From the NCBI GenBank assembly GCA_021295835.1, contig JAGWBP010000005.1:1-64000 (forward strand): 64,000 nt of DNA, in the 5' to 3' direction. Position 1 is the stretch's first letter. Every line of letters begins with the position of its first letter. Origin of the DNA: Gemmatimonadota bacterium (GTDB lineage Bacteria; Gemmatimonadota; Gemmatimonadetes; Longimicrobiales; Gaopeijiaceae). Shown here in pieces: positions 37,558-46,626 of this stretch. Below the pieces are notes generated by a model that saw only the letters and a list, made by a program, of their open reading frames with translations, was not told the DNA's origin and did no database searches. The position numbers and the translations under genes are program-made.

Positions 37558-39675
37558 ATGGCGGGAAGAAGGTTCACGCTCGGATGCGTCCACGGACTGC
37601 TCGCGCTGGCGTTGGCCGTGCTGGCTAGCGCGGGACGGGGCGCGGGCCAGGAGGCAGGCGGGCCGGCGTCGGACACGAGCGCGGTGGATCCCAGAGTGGC
37701 GGCCGAGGGCGCGGTCGAGGTCCCGGAGGCCGGCCCCTCCAATCCCTTCGCCGGCTTCGAGACCCACTTCCTCTCCAACGGCGTGAAGGTCTGGTTCAAG
37801 CGGCTGCCCGGCGCCCCCAACGTCTCGGTGAGCGCGGGCGTGCCGGTGGGCTCCGACGCGGATCCGCCCGGCAAGGAGCAGCTCGCCCACTTCACCGAGC
37901 ACATGCTCTTCTCCGACCACGACGGCCGCACCGAGCAGGAAATCAAGGACGCCGTGGAGAAGGTCGGCGGGCGGCGCAACGGCTTCACCTACCTCGACCG
38001 CACGTGGTACTACGTGACCATCGGCCGCGAGCACGGGCTGTTCGCCATCGAGTGGCTGGCCGGCATCCTCTCGCCGCACGAGATGGACCCGGCCGTGGTC
38101 GACCGCGGGCGGCAGCCGGTCGAGAACGAGATCCGCGCCCGGCCGCGCGAGTTCTTCGACCACCTCGTGGCCGCGCTCAACCCGGGGTGGCTCGCGCCCC
38201 CCGATTTCTGGGAGCGCGAGTTTGGCATCGAGCGTTTGCGCGCTCCCTTCCCGGACATGTGGCGGAGCCTGCGGGACATCACCCCGGAGGATCTTCGCGG
38301 CTTCTACGACCGGTACTATTCGCCCGCCGTCATGACCGTCACGATCGTCGGCGACCTCGACCGGGACGAGGCCCTCGACCGCGCCCGGAGCGCCTTCGGG
38401 TCGTTCCCCGCGCGACCCGTGGAGCGCTGGACGATCAATGCCGAGGATCCGGGGCGCGGACGGTCCACCCACCAGTGGGGGTTCCAGTCGGCGGCCAGCT
38501 ACCAGTCGCGCCACAAGCTCTTCCACCCGAACGCCGGCGAGCTGCTGACTGCGATCTTCGTCCGCGACCTGCTCAACCGCCGGCTCAACCAGCGCCTGCG
38601 CTACGGCGAGCGCAAGGCCGTCTACGGCGCGAGCGCCAGCTTGGTGATGCGCGGGCCAGCGGCGTTCCTGCAGATCAGCAGCCGCATAGACGAGGAAGAC
38701 TACGACTTCGCCAGAGCGATCATCGCCGAGGAGATCGAGTTCCTGCGCTCGGGCACTCTCGGCGCCGCCGAGTTCGAGGCCGACCGCGCCGCTGTGGTCG
38801 AACGGCTGCGCGGTGCCAACCAGACTGCGGAATCCCTCAGTGCCTGGACCCGGCAGATCTTCTACGATCCGTCCATCTTCACCGACTTCCCCGATGTACT
38901 TTCCTTCTACGGAGAGCTGACCCAGAGCCAGGTCGCGTCCTTCGCGTCGCGCGCCTTCGACGAGTCGCGCCAGGTGTTGTCCGTGTCGCGAACGCAGCCG
39001 GTAAGCCAGGGGACGGCGGTGCTCGCGGTGGCGGCGCTCATCTGGATCACCCTGAAGGTGATTTCGTGGGCGCTCACCAAGCCCGTCCGGATGAAGGACA
39101 TCCGCTACGTCGCCCACTTCCGGCTCCCGGTCGTGCTGCGAACGTTGTACGCGCTCGGGCTGATCGCGGTCGCGCTCGCTCTGGGTCGGGTCGCGGTGGC
39201 CGGGATCGGCTGGGGGGTTGACCGCTGGCTTCGGCCCGTGGACAACTATGTCGTCCAGCATGCCGTCATTGGGGGGATGCTGGCGGCCGGCCTCGTGGCC
39301 GCTGCCCTGCTCCTGACCTCGTCCCCGCGCAAGCTGCTCGTCTTCGAGGACCACATACGCGTCAAGTCGCGGGCCTGGCGTTCGCATGTCCTCAGGGCTG
39401 GCGACATCGAGGACATCGCGCTGGAGCACGGTTTCGGCGCCTGGTTCGACCGGGGGGTCCTGCGGAGCCCTCCGCTCGCATTCGGGCTCCTCGGCCCCGG
39501 CATCCGCCTGCGCCCCCTCAGGGGACGAAGCTACTTCTTCCGCAGCCGCGACACTGAAGAGCTGGCCGAGGTGCTGGGTTCGTGGTGGGGAAGGCCGGTC
39601 TCGCGGCGGCCATGGAGGAAGCGCATCGGCCTCACGGATGAGGAGATACACGAACTGCTCGGCGATGACGGGTGA
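37558..39675 (+). CDS. Membrane-anchored M16-family zinc metallopeptidase with C-terminal TM/PH-like region
   Basis: From MAGRRFTLGCVHG the protein has 705 residues: a signal peptide, then an M16 peptidase domain. The inverted zinc motif HFTEH is at about residue 115, and a likely distal Glu lies in VENEIRARPRE. A second M16-like half (residues about 240-460) lacks the zinc motif, as expected for the M16_C partner. Three or four TM segments follow (TAVLAVAALIWITLKVISWAL, TLYALGLIAVALALGRVAVAG, IGGMLAAGLVAAALLL). A cytoplasmic PH-like module ends the protein (KLLVFEDHIRVKSRAWRSHVL). This architecture is uncommon. It may degrade periplasmic peptides under cytoplasmic control; that is inference. 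Confidence 0.8.
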   Translation: MAGRRFTLGCVHGLLALALAVLASAGRGAGQEAGGPASDTSAVDPRVAAEGAVEVPEAGPSNPFAGFETHFLSNGVKVWFKRLPGAPNVSVSAGVPVGSDADPPGKEQLAHFTEHMLFSDHDGRTEQEIKDAVEKVGGRRNGFTYLDRTWYYVTIGREHGLFAIEWLAGILSPHEMDPAVVDRGRQPVENEIRARPREFFDHLVAALNPGWLAPPDFWEREFGIERLRAPFPDMWRSLRDITPEDLRGFYDRYYSPAVMTVTIVGDLDRDEALDRARSAFGSFPARPVERWTINAEDPGRGRSTHQWGFQSAASYQSRHKLFHPNAGELLTAIFVRDLLNRRLNQRLRYGERKAVYGASASLVMRGPAAFLQISSRIDEEDYDFARAIIAEEIEFLRSGTLGAAEFEADRAAVVERLRGANQTAESLSAWTRQIFYDPSIFTDFPDVLSFYGELTQSQVASFASRAFDESRQVLSVSRTQPVSQGTAVLAVAALIWITLKVISWALTKPVRMKDIRYVAHFRLPVVLRTLYALGLIAVALALGRVAVAGIGWGVDRWLRPVDNYVVQHAVIGGMLAAGLVAAALLLTSSPRKLLVFEDHIRVKSRAWRSHVLRAGDIEDIALEHGFGAWFDRGVLRSPPLAFGLLGPGIRLRPLRGRSYFFRSRDTEELAEVLGSWWGRPVSRRPWRKRIGLTDEEIHELLGDDG

Positions 39676-39734
39676 GACGGCGAGCCCGCCTCCACTCTCG
39701 AGCCGGCATCGCTCGATCTTCGCCTATTCGTCGT

Positions 39735-40994
39735 TCAGGCCCCGGCCGCCAACACCCGCTTGAAGTCGGTGCCGGTCGGCACCTGGAAGGCCCGCAGCCC
39801 GAACTCTGGGAGCACAGCGATGAGGTGGTCGAAGATGTCCGCCTGGAGCGCCTCGTACTTCGCCCACTCGGTGTTCGTCGAGAAGCAGTAGACCTCGATC
39901 GGCACACCCTCGGGGCGGGGGTCGAGCTGGCGGACCAGCGTTGTCATCTCCTTGTGGGTGCGGGGGTTCGCCTGCAGGTACCTGAGGACGTAGATCCGGA
40001 AGGTGCCCAGATTGGTGAGACGGCGGATCTCCGGTTCGACCCCCTCCTCGCCCGATGCCTTGGCGCTGTTGAAGCGCGTGATCGATCCGACGGCCTCGCG
40101 CATGTAGTCGACCAGAAGCTCGCGCCGCGAGAGCTCGGCCATCTCCCTCTCGTTCAGGAAGCGCACCGAGTTCATGTCGATCGAGAGCGATCGCTTGATC
40201 CGCCTCCCCCCCGATTCGGACATCCCCCGCCAGTTGCGGAAGGACTCGTTGATGAAGCTGGAGGTGGGGATCGTCGAGATCGTCTTGTCCCAGTTCTGCA
40301 CCTTGACGGTGTGCAGGGCGACCTCGATGATCTCGCCGTCGCAGTCGGCCTGGGGGACGCTCACCCAGTCGCCGATGCGGATCATGTCGTTCGAGCTGAT
40401 CTGCACGCTCGCGACCAGCGAGAGGATCGTGTCGCGGAAGACGAGCATCAGCACCGCCGCCAGCGCCCCCAACCCGGTGAGGAAGGTGACTGGAGACTGC
40501 CCGATCGCGATCGCCACGATCACGACGACCGCCACGATCCACGCCGCGAGAGCTACGAGCTGCAGGTAGCCCTTGATCGGCCTCGTCTTGGCCTCGGCCC
40601 ACCTGTCGTTGTAGATGTCGTCGGCAGCGTCCAGCAGCGCCTGAAATGCCCTCGCGACCGCGAAGACCGCCAGCGCCCCGGCCACGCGGCGCAGCGCCAC
40701 CCCCACCACTCCGATCTCGTCGGGGAAGTGCCCGGACACGCTCAGGTAGCCAAGCATCGACTCGGCGCCCAGGTAGACGGCCACCGCGGGAACGACAAGC
40801 GCCGTGCGCCGGAAGAAATGGTGCTCGCTGAGATGATCCTCCCAGCCGACCTCCGCTTCCCTCTCGGTGCCACGCCGCGTCATCCTCCTCACCTGGCGCC
40901 TAATCAGCCTGGAACCCACGATCCACACCACGGACGCAACGACCAGGAAGCTGGCCACGATCAGTGGCCAGTCAGCCGAGTTCTGGGGATTCAC
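39735..40994 (-). CDS. MscS-family mechanosensitive channel, YbdG-like
   Basis: The 419-residue protein has an N-terminal TM (WPLIVASFLVVASVVWIVGS) and four more before the pore helix. The pore region is TFLTGLGALAAVLMLVFRDTILSLVASVQI, followed by the MscS beta domain (DMIRIGDWVSVPQADCDGEIIEVALHTVKVQNWD). The segment YNDRWAEAKTRPIKGYLQ is characteristic of the YbdG/MscM branch. It protects against osmotic downshock in the inner membrane. The start is GTG. It is convergent with the M16 gene. Confidence 0.92.
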   Translation of the reverse strand: MNPQNSADWPLIVASFLVVASVVWIVGSRLIRRQVRRMTRRGTEREAEVGWEDHLSEHHFFRRTALVVPAVAVYLGAESMLGYLSVSGHFPDEIGVVGVALRRVAGALAVFAVARAFQALLDAADDIYNDRWAEAKTRPIKGYLQLVALAAWIVAVVVIVAIAIGQSPVTFLTGLGALAAVLMLVFRDTILSLVASVQISSNDMIRIGDWVSVPQADCDGEIIEVALHTVKVQNWDKTISTIPTSSFINESFRNWRGMSESGGRRIKRSLSIDMNSVRFLNEREMAELSRRELLVDYMREAVGSITRFNSAKASGEEGVEPEIRRLTNLGTFRIYVLRYLQANPRTHKEMTTLVRQLDPRPEGVPIEVYCFSTNTEWAKYEALQADIFDHLIAVLPEFGLRAFQVPTGTDFKRVLAAGA

Positions 40995-41124
40995 CTCTCG
41001 CTAGCCTCGCTTGCTGTAGCATCCACGATGGAGTGGACGCCCCCTCCCGGCGGCATCGCGATGTGTGCCAGTGATGGCACTGAAGCGAATCGCTGACCTT
41101 GATTGAGAGGTCTGCCCTCCGAGG

Positions 41125-41159
41125 AAGGAGGCACCCACATGGAATGAGGGTGCCTCCTT
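41125..41159 (-). terminator. 12-bp hairpin downstream of nrdJ
   Basis: A perfect inverted repeat AAGGAGGCACCC / GGGTGCCTCCTT with an 11-nt loop lies 22-56 nt past the nrdJ stop. The T-run is weak. Adjacent sequence (41156-41180) resembles part of the 34.5-kb repeat in the opposite orientation. Confidence 0.55.
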
Positions 41160-41180
41160 GCCGGCGGAGCGCTTCGCCCC

Positions 41181-43703
41181 TCACCCACACTCAGAGAACC
41201 CGCACAGGTGGCAGCGCTTGCACCCCTCCTCGTAGGCCAGCTGCCCCGCCCCGCAGTCCGGGCACGCGCCCAGCGTCTGCGCCGTGTGGTCCACCATGTA
41301 CTCGCCCTGCACCGACTCCATCGTCCGCGCCACTACGGCGACCGGTACCTCGATCGGCAGCTCCTCCTGGACGCCCTCCTTCTCGGCGAGGTAGCGCTCG
41401 ATCGCCTGCGCGATTGCATCCGGGGCCGAGAGGACCTTCTGGTGGCCCACCCCGACGGCGCGGTCGCAGGAGATGCCGCGGAGCTGGTCGCGTACGGCCG
41501 TAATCGGGATCCCCGAGCGGAGCGAGAGCGAGATCAGCCGCCCTACCGCCTCCGAGTCGGCCATCGCGGCGCCTCCGGCCTTCCCGACCGTGCAGAAGAC
41601 CTCGAAGGGCTTCCCCGCATCGTCCTCGTTGATCGTCACATAGATGTCGCCCAGCGGCGAGTTCATCTTGACGGTCCTGCCAGCGAGCACCGAGGGGCGC
41701 CGGCGCTTGTGGCGCGATGCGGCCGCCTCGAGGTCGTGCTCCTCCAGGCGGGCCCGCAGCCTCTCCACATTGCCCTCCAGCTCGTGCCGGGCTGCACGCG
41801 CGTCGGCCAGCTCGGCCTTGAGCGCCTCGAGTCGCTCGCTCTCTGCGGCGGCATCGGCCTTCTCCTGTCCGGTCTTCCCGGTCGAGAGCACCTGCATGGG
41901 GCGCGAGCCGTCACGGTACACCGTCACCCCCTTGCAATTCTGCGCGTACGCCTGCTCGTAGATCTTGCGCACATCGACGCGGGTCGCCTCGAAGGGGAAG
42001 TTGGTCGTCTTCGAGATCGCCGAGTCGACGTGCTCCTGGAAGGCCGCCTGCATCCGCACATGCCACTCGGGCGAGATGTCGTGGGCTGTCCGGAAGACCT
42101 CCTGCACCTCCTGGGGCACCTCGTCGAAGTGGATGTGCCCCTCCCCTGCAATCCGCTCCATGAGCTCGTCCGAGTGCCATCCCTCCCGCCGGGCCCGGGC
42201 GACGAAGTCCTCGTTGACGTCGGGCATCATGACGCCAGCCTGGTTCCGCATGAAGGCGACCGCGAAGAGCGGCTCGATCCCGCCGCTGCACCCGGCGATG
42301 ATCGAGATCGTGCCGGTCGGCGCCACGGTCGTGAGGTTGCAGTTTCGGAGTCGCCGAGAGGGGCGGATGCGCTCACCGTCGCGGTCCCGCGCGCACGATC
42401 CGTCCGGGCCCCAGATCGACTCCTCCCACGCCGGGAAGACCCCGCGCTCTGCCGCCAGCTCCTCCGAGGCCGCCCGCGTCTCCTCCTCGACGAAGGCCAT
42501 CAGGGTGCGCGCCATCGCCACTCCCTCGTCGGAGTCGTAGCGCACGCCCAGGCGGACCAGCAGGTCGGCCCACCCCATTATCCCGAGTCCGACCCGGCGG
42601 ATCCTCTGGGCGAGGTCGGAGATCTCGGCGAGCGGGTACCGGTTGGCGTCGATCACATTGTCGAGAAAGTGCACCGAGAGGCGCACCACCCGGCCGAGCC
42701 CCTTCCAGTCGACGCCGTCCTCGGGGCTCTCCCAGGCACCCTCTCGCGCGAAGGCGCCCACATTGACCGAGCCGAGATTGCAGACGTCGTAGGGGAGGAG
42801 CGGCTGCTCGCCGCAGGGGTTGGTCGCCTCGTAGCGGCCGATCGCCGGAACGGGGTTGTGCTCGTTGGCGCGGTCGATGAAGAAGACGCCGGGCTCCCCG
42901 GTCTTCCAGGCTCCCCTGACGATCAGGTCGAATATCTCGCCGGCATTCTCGTGACCGACAACCTCACCGGTTCGCGGGCTCTTCAGGTCGTACTCCTCGC
43001 CGCTCTCGACGGCGCACATGAAGTCGTCGGTGATCGCGACCGAGATGTTGAAGTTCGTGATCTGCGAGGTGTCGTTCTTGCAGTCGATGAACTCCCGGAT
43101 GTCGGGGTGGTCGACGCGCAGAATCCCCATGTTGGCACCGCGACGCGTGCCCCCCTGCTTGACGACCTCGGTCGAGGCGTCGTAGAGGCGCATGAAGGAG
43201 ACCGGGCCGGAGGCCACCCCCATCGTGGAGCGCACGGTGTCTCCCTCGGGTCGCAGCCGCGAGAAGGAGAAGCCAGTGCCGCCACCCGACTGGTGCACCA
43301 GCGCCATCGCGCGGAGCGTGTCGTAGATGCCGCTGCCACCATTCGAGAGAGCATCCTCGACCGGCAGCACGAAGCACGCCGAGAGCTGGCCCAGAGGGCG
43401 TCCGGCGTTCATCAGGGTGGGCGAGTTGGGCTCGAACCGGCCCGTCGCCATCAGGTCGTAGAAGTCGCGCGCCAGCTCCTCCGCCTCGGCCTCCGAGGCA
43501 CCGTGCCTGCGGTCCTCCTCGGCGACGACGCGCGCGATGCGCCAGAACATCGCCTCGGGCTCCTCGATCGGCACCCCCGACTCGTCCTTCTTAAGGTAGC
43601 GCCGCCCCAGGACCACGCGGGCGTTTTGGCTGATGCGGGCCGTTGGCAGTCCGATCGGAGGGGTGTCGGCGGAGGATGGGCGGGCTTGGCTTGGCGAGGG
43701 CAT
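41181..43703 (-). CDS. nrdJ: Vitamin B12-dependent (class II) ribonucleotide reductase
   Basis: NrdJ makes deoxyribonucleotides by adenosylcobalamin radical chemistry. The 840-residue protein has FEPNSPTLMNAGRPLGQLSACFVLPVED, then GGGTGFSFSRLRP and the active-site block NPCGEQPLLPYDVCNLGSVN. A C-terminal extension carries a zinc-ribbon end (CPDCGAGQLAYEEGCKRCHLCGFSECG). That long extension with TSCPxC-like cysteines is typical of this class. The ATG at 43703 is chosen over a GTG at 43715 because of the GGAAGG at the right distance. No cobalamin riboswitch was recognised upstream. Confidence 0.96.
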   Translation of the reverse strand: MPSPSQARPSSADTPPIGLPTARISQNARVVLGRRYLKKDESGVPIEEPEAMFWRIARVVAEEDRRHGASEAEAEELARDFYDLMATGRFEPNSPTLMNAGRPLGQLSACFVLPVEDALSNGGSGIYDTLRAMALVHQSGGGTGFSFSRLRPEGDTVRSTMGVASGPVSFMRLYDASTEVVKQGGTRRGANMGILRVDHPDIREFIDCKNDTSQITNFNISVAITDDFMCAVESGEEYDLKSPRTGEVVGHENAGEIFDLIVRGAWKTGEPGVFFIDRANEHNPVPAIGRYEATNPCGEQPLLPYDVCNLGSVNVGAFAREGAWESPEDGVDWKGLGRVVRLSVHFLDNVIDANRYPLAEISDLAQRIRRVGLGIMGWADLLVRLGVRYDSDEGVAMARTLMAFVEEETRAASEELAAERGVFPAWEESIWGPDGSCARDRDGERIRPSRRLRNCNLTTVAPTGTISIIAGCSGGIEPLFAVAFMRNQAGVMMPDVNEDFVARARREGWHSDELMERIAGEGHIHFDEVPQEVQEVFRTAHDISPEWHVRMQAAFQEHVDSAISKTTNFPFEATRVDVRKIYEQAYAQNCKGVTVYRDGSRPMQVLSTGKTGQEKADAAAESERLEALKAELADARAARHELEGNVERLRARLEEHDLEAAASRHKRRRPSVLAGRTVKMNSPLGDIYVTINEDDAGKPFEVFCTVGKAGGAAMADSEAVGRLISLSLRSGIPITAVRDQLRGISCDRAVGVGHQKVLSAPDAIAQAIERYLAEKEGVQEELPIEVPVAVVARTMESVQGEYMVDHTAQTLGACPDCGAGQLAYEEGCKRCHLCGFSECG

Positions 43704-43784
43704 TCGGCGGGTCACCTTCCGGGACTAGGGGAGCTACTGGGCAGCGCGAGACCACTGCGGACTGCCATATGTTGTGGGGGTCGT

Positions 43785-43813
43785 AGTCTAGCGCCACCAC
43801 TGCTTGTGGTCAA
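43785..43813 (-). promoter_or_regulatory. Sigma-70-like promoter of nrdJ
   Basis: On the minus strand TTGACC (43808-43813) and TAGACT (43785-43790) are separated by exactly 17 bp. They lie about 80 bp upstream of the chosen nrdJ start. The match is by eye only. Confidence 0.5.
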
Positions 43814-43872
43814 CGGTCCGCCACCGGCCCAACACCCGGGTCACCCGGCTGGGGAATCGGCGGCCGGGCCGC

Positions 43873-44616
43873 CTAGTGGAGACGTGGTGCCTCCGTCCCC
43901 TCCTCGGAAGCTGCATCCGCCTCGTCGTCCACGGCTGGCACCACAAAGGGTGCCCGCGTCTGCACGACGATCGGCGATCCGGCGGGGATGAAGCCCGGCA
44001 CCTCGGCCACCGACCCGGAGCTCCCGGAGACCGAGCCGCGGGCCCGCTCCAGCACCGGGTCCAGCATCAGCATGCGGCTGACGACCTCGCCCTCGATCGG
44101 CACCTCGTAGCCGGGGGCGGACAGCGTCTCGAAGTAGACATCGAGCACCGGCCTCTCGCCCGGCCCGCCCGAGGAGGAGGAGGCCGCAACCCGCCCCAGG
44201 AGCAGCACGCCGGCCGGCAGGAGGACGGCACCCTCCGGGTCGACGACGTCCCTAACGACGCGGGCCACCACGGGGTCGCCGACGATGTGGGTGGAGGTCG
44301 AGACATCGTCGTCGGCGGCGACGGTGACGAGAGTCCCCGACGGTACCCGAACGCGGAGCGGCATCTCCCCCGTGCCATCCACACCCCCGCCGTCGACGGG
44401 GAGCGGAGGGCCACTCTCCGGGCCCTCTCCCGCATCCGCCGGAGGCTGACTAGGGTCGTCCTCTCCGTCCTCCGACGATGGCTCCGGCTGCTCGACCGCT
44501 CCATCGCCCCCCAGAGCCTCGCCGCCCCCGGACTCCCTCTCCGCACCGCACGCCGGGGCGATGGAGATGCACAGCATTCCGGCCAGAAACCTGCCCTGCG
44601 ACCCGCCCGTAGCCAT
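43873..44616 (-). CDS. Lipoprotein with acidic linker and beta domain (VirB10/TrbI-like strand pattern)
   Basis: The 247-residue protein has a signal and lipobox (LCISIAPACGA), then a Gly/Glu/Pro-rich acidic linker of about 70 residues. A beta domain follows: VPSGTLVTVAADDDVSTSTHIVGDPVVARVVRDVVDPEGAVLLPAGVLLLGRV. The pattern of VxSGT, a VxAxV strand, and PxGxxLxGxV resembles the core of VirB10/TrbI-type proteins. No secretion genes are nearby, so an isolated structural role is more likely. The start at 44616 is fixed by the lipoprotein signal. It is divergent from the ABC exporter gene. Confidence 0.65.
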   Translation of the reverse strand: MATGGSQGRFLAGMLCISIAPACGAERESGGGEALGGDGAVEQPEPSSEDGEDDPSQPPADAGEGPESGPPLPVDGGGVDGTGEMPLRVRVPSGTLVTVAADDDVSTSTHIVGDPVVARVVRDVVDPEGAVLLPAGVLLLGRVAASSSSGGPGERPVLDVYFETLSAPGYEVPIEGEVVSRMLMLDPVLERARGSVSGSSGSVAEVPGFIPAGSPIVVQTRAPFVVPAVDDEADAASEEGTEAPRLH

Positions 44617-44747
44617 CGTGCACCTCCCCCTGGCAGCCTCCATCGCGCCCGGCCTCCGACCCACGCTACTAATATACAGTCCCCAGAACCTCGTCCGTCC
44701 CGACCCACCCGCCGTGCAGCTCGAAGGCACACCTCCAACGCGTAGCC

Positions 44748-46607
44748 GTGAACCAGCTCAGGACGATCCTTCCGTACTTCCGCCCCTACCGCAGGCCGCT
44801 CGTCTGGGGGCTCGTCCTGGTGATCGTGACGAACGCCTTCGCGCTCCTGCAGCCCTATCTGCTGAAGCTGCCGATCGACGCGCTGGCCGAGGGTGCCCAG
44901 AGCGACCCCGAGGGCGCCCGCCGCATGATCGTGAACTCGGCGCTCCTGATTCTGGCGGTCGCGGTGGTGGCGAACGTCGCCCGCTACGGGATGCGCGAGA
45001 TTCTCAATGGGGTGAGCCGCCGCATCGAGGTCGACCTTCGCGACGACTTCCTCCGCCACCTCCTGCGTCTCGATGCTCGCTTCTACGGCCAGAGGCGCAC
45101 TGGCGACCTGATGAGCCTCGTCACCAACGACACTCTCGCGGTGCGGCAGGCGGTCGGCCCCGCGGTCATGTACTCGACCAACACGCTCGCCAACTTCGTA
45201 TTTGGGCTCACGGCGATGATCTGGATCAGCCCTCGGCTGACGCTGGCGGCGCTCCTTCCGATGACTCTGCTGCCCCCTGTCGTCCTCTGGTTCGGCCGCG
45301 TGATCCACGCCCGCTTCGAGCGCATTCAGGCGCAGTTCGCAGCGCTCTCGACGATGGTGCAGGAGAATCTGGCCGGGGTCAGAATCGTGCGCGCCTACGG
45401 GCAGGAGGAGGCCCAGGCGGGCGACTTCGAGGAGCGCAACCGGGAATACCAGCGGCGCAATATGCGGCTTGCCAGGGCCTCGGGGGCCTTCCACCCGATC
45501 ATGGGGCTCCTTACCGGCTCGGCGATGGTGGTCGTGCTCTGGTACGGGGGGCACCAGGCGATGGCCGGAACAATTACCACGGGTGACTTCGTAGCCTTCT
45601 CCTACTACCTGGTTCTGCTGGGGTGGCCGATGATCGCGCTCGGGTGGGTGGTGAACCTCTACCAGCGGGGCGCGGCGTCGATGCGGCGGATCAACCGCGT
45701 CTTCGCAGTCGAGCCGTCGATAGCCGCGCCCGCGTCTCCGTGCCCGGCGCCTGTCGGTCCGGCGGCGATCGAGCTCCGCGGCGTCAGCTTCCGCTACCCA
45801 CCTTCGGTCGCGGACGAGGAGGCGGAGGAGAGCGCCGGTGGGGGCACGGCGGACGCTCGGACGGCGCACGAGCCGGACGCCGGACTCGGACGAGAAGTCC
45901 TGAACAACATTTCCTTCAGGGCCGAGCCGGGGCAGACGGTGGCGATAGTCGGCCCGACCGGATCGGGCAAGAGCACTCTGGTCTCGCTGATAGCGCGGCT
46001 CTACGACCCGACCGAGGGCGAGGTGCTCCTCGACGGTCGACCGCTACCCGAGTACGATCCGGCCGATATCCGGGCCCGAATCGGATTCGCCCCGCAGGAC
46101 GGATTCCTCTTCTCGGCCCGCCTTGGCTTCAACATCGGGCTCGGCCTGTCGGACTCGCTACCGCCGGAGGAGCGCGACCGGAGGGTGGAGGGGGCGGCCC
46201 GGGCGGCCGACCTGCACGAGACCGTCGAGGGCTTCCCCGACGGCTACCGCACCCGCCTGGGGGAGCGGGGCGTGAACCTGTCGGGAGGGCAGCGCCAGCG
46301 AGCGACGCTGGCCCGCGCACTCGCGATCGACCCGACGATCCTGGTCCTGGACGACGTGCTCAGCGCGGTCGACACGGCCACCGAGGCGCGTATCGTCGGC
46401 GGCCTCAGGGAGGAGCTGAGGGGGCGCACCGCCTTCATCATCTCGCACCGGGTGACGGCCGTTCGCGACGCCGACCTGATCCTCGTGCTCGACGACGGCC
46501 GCATCGTGGAGAGTGGGCGCCACGAAGAGCTCCTGGTCCGCCGGGGCGCCTACGCCGCGCTGCTCAGGCGGCAGCTTCTGGAGCAGGATCTGGCGGGGGC
46601 GGCGTAG
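44748..46607 (+). CDS. ABC exporter, TM-NBD half-transporter with non-canonical Walker B
   Basis: The 619-residue protein has six TM helices in the first 320 residues (VWGLVLVIVTNAFALLQPYLLKLPIDAL onward). The nucleotide-binding domain has Walker A GPTGSGKST, signature LSGGQRQRATLARAL, and Walker B ILVLDDVLSAVD. The residue after the Walker B Asp is Asp, not the catalytic Glu, as in the degenerate halves of heterodimeric exporters such as YheI-type proteins. An acidic 35-residue insert (DEEAEESAGGGTADART) interrupts the early NBD strands. No partner half-transporter is adjacent. The GTG start is assumed. The substrate is unknown. Confidence 0.88.
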   Translation: MNQLRTILPYFRPYRRPLVWGLVLVIVTNAFALLQPYLLKLPIDALAEGAQSDPEGARRMIVNSALLILAVAVVANVARYGMREILNGVSRRIEVDLRDDFLRHLLRLDARFYGQRRTGDLMSLVTNDTLAVRQAVGPAVMYSTNTLANFVFGLTAMIWISPRLTLAALLPMTLLPPVVLWFGRVIHARFERIQAQFAALSTMVQENLAGVRIVRAYGQEEAQAGDFEERNREYQRRNMRLARASGAFHPIMGLLTGSAMVVVLWYGGHQAMAGTITTGDFVAFSYYLVLLGWPMIALGWVVNLYQRGAASMRRINRVFAVEPSIAAPASPCPAPVGPAAIELRGVSFRYPPSVADEEAEESAGGGTADARTAHEPDAGLGREVLNNISFRAEPGQTVAIVGPTGSGKSTLVSLIARLYDPTEGEVLLDGRPLPEYDPADIRARIGFAPQDGFLFSARLGFNIGLGLSDSLPPEERDRRVEGAARAADLHETVEGFPDGYRTRLGERGVNLSGGQRQRATLARALAIDPTILVLDDVLSAVDTATEARIVGGLREELRGRTAFIISHRVTAVRDADLILVLDDGRIVESGRHEELLVRRGAYAALLRRQLLEQDLAGAA

Positions 46608-46626
46608 AGGAACTGCATGCGCGCCG

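Noticed and set aside
37586..37599. GTCCACGGACTGC repeat end inside the M16 signal peptide
   Set aside because: It falls in an intact coding sequence with no partner end nearby. A chance match in GC-rich DNA is plausible.
43704..43872. Cobalamin riboswitch ahead of nrdJ
   Set aside because: No B12-box-like or core aptamer motifs were found; only a sigma-70-like promoter and a short inverted repeat.
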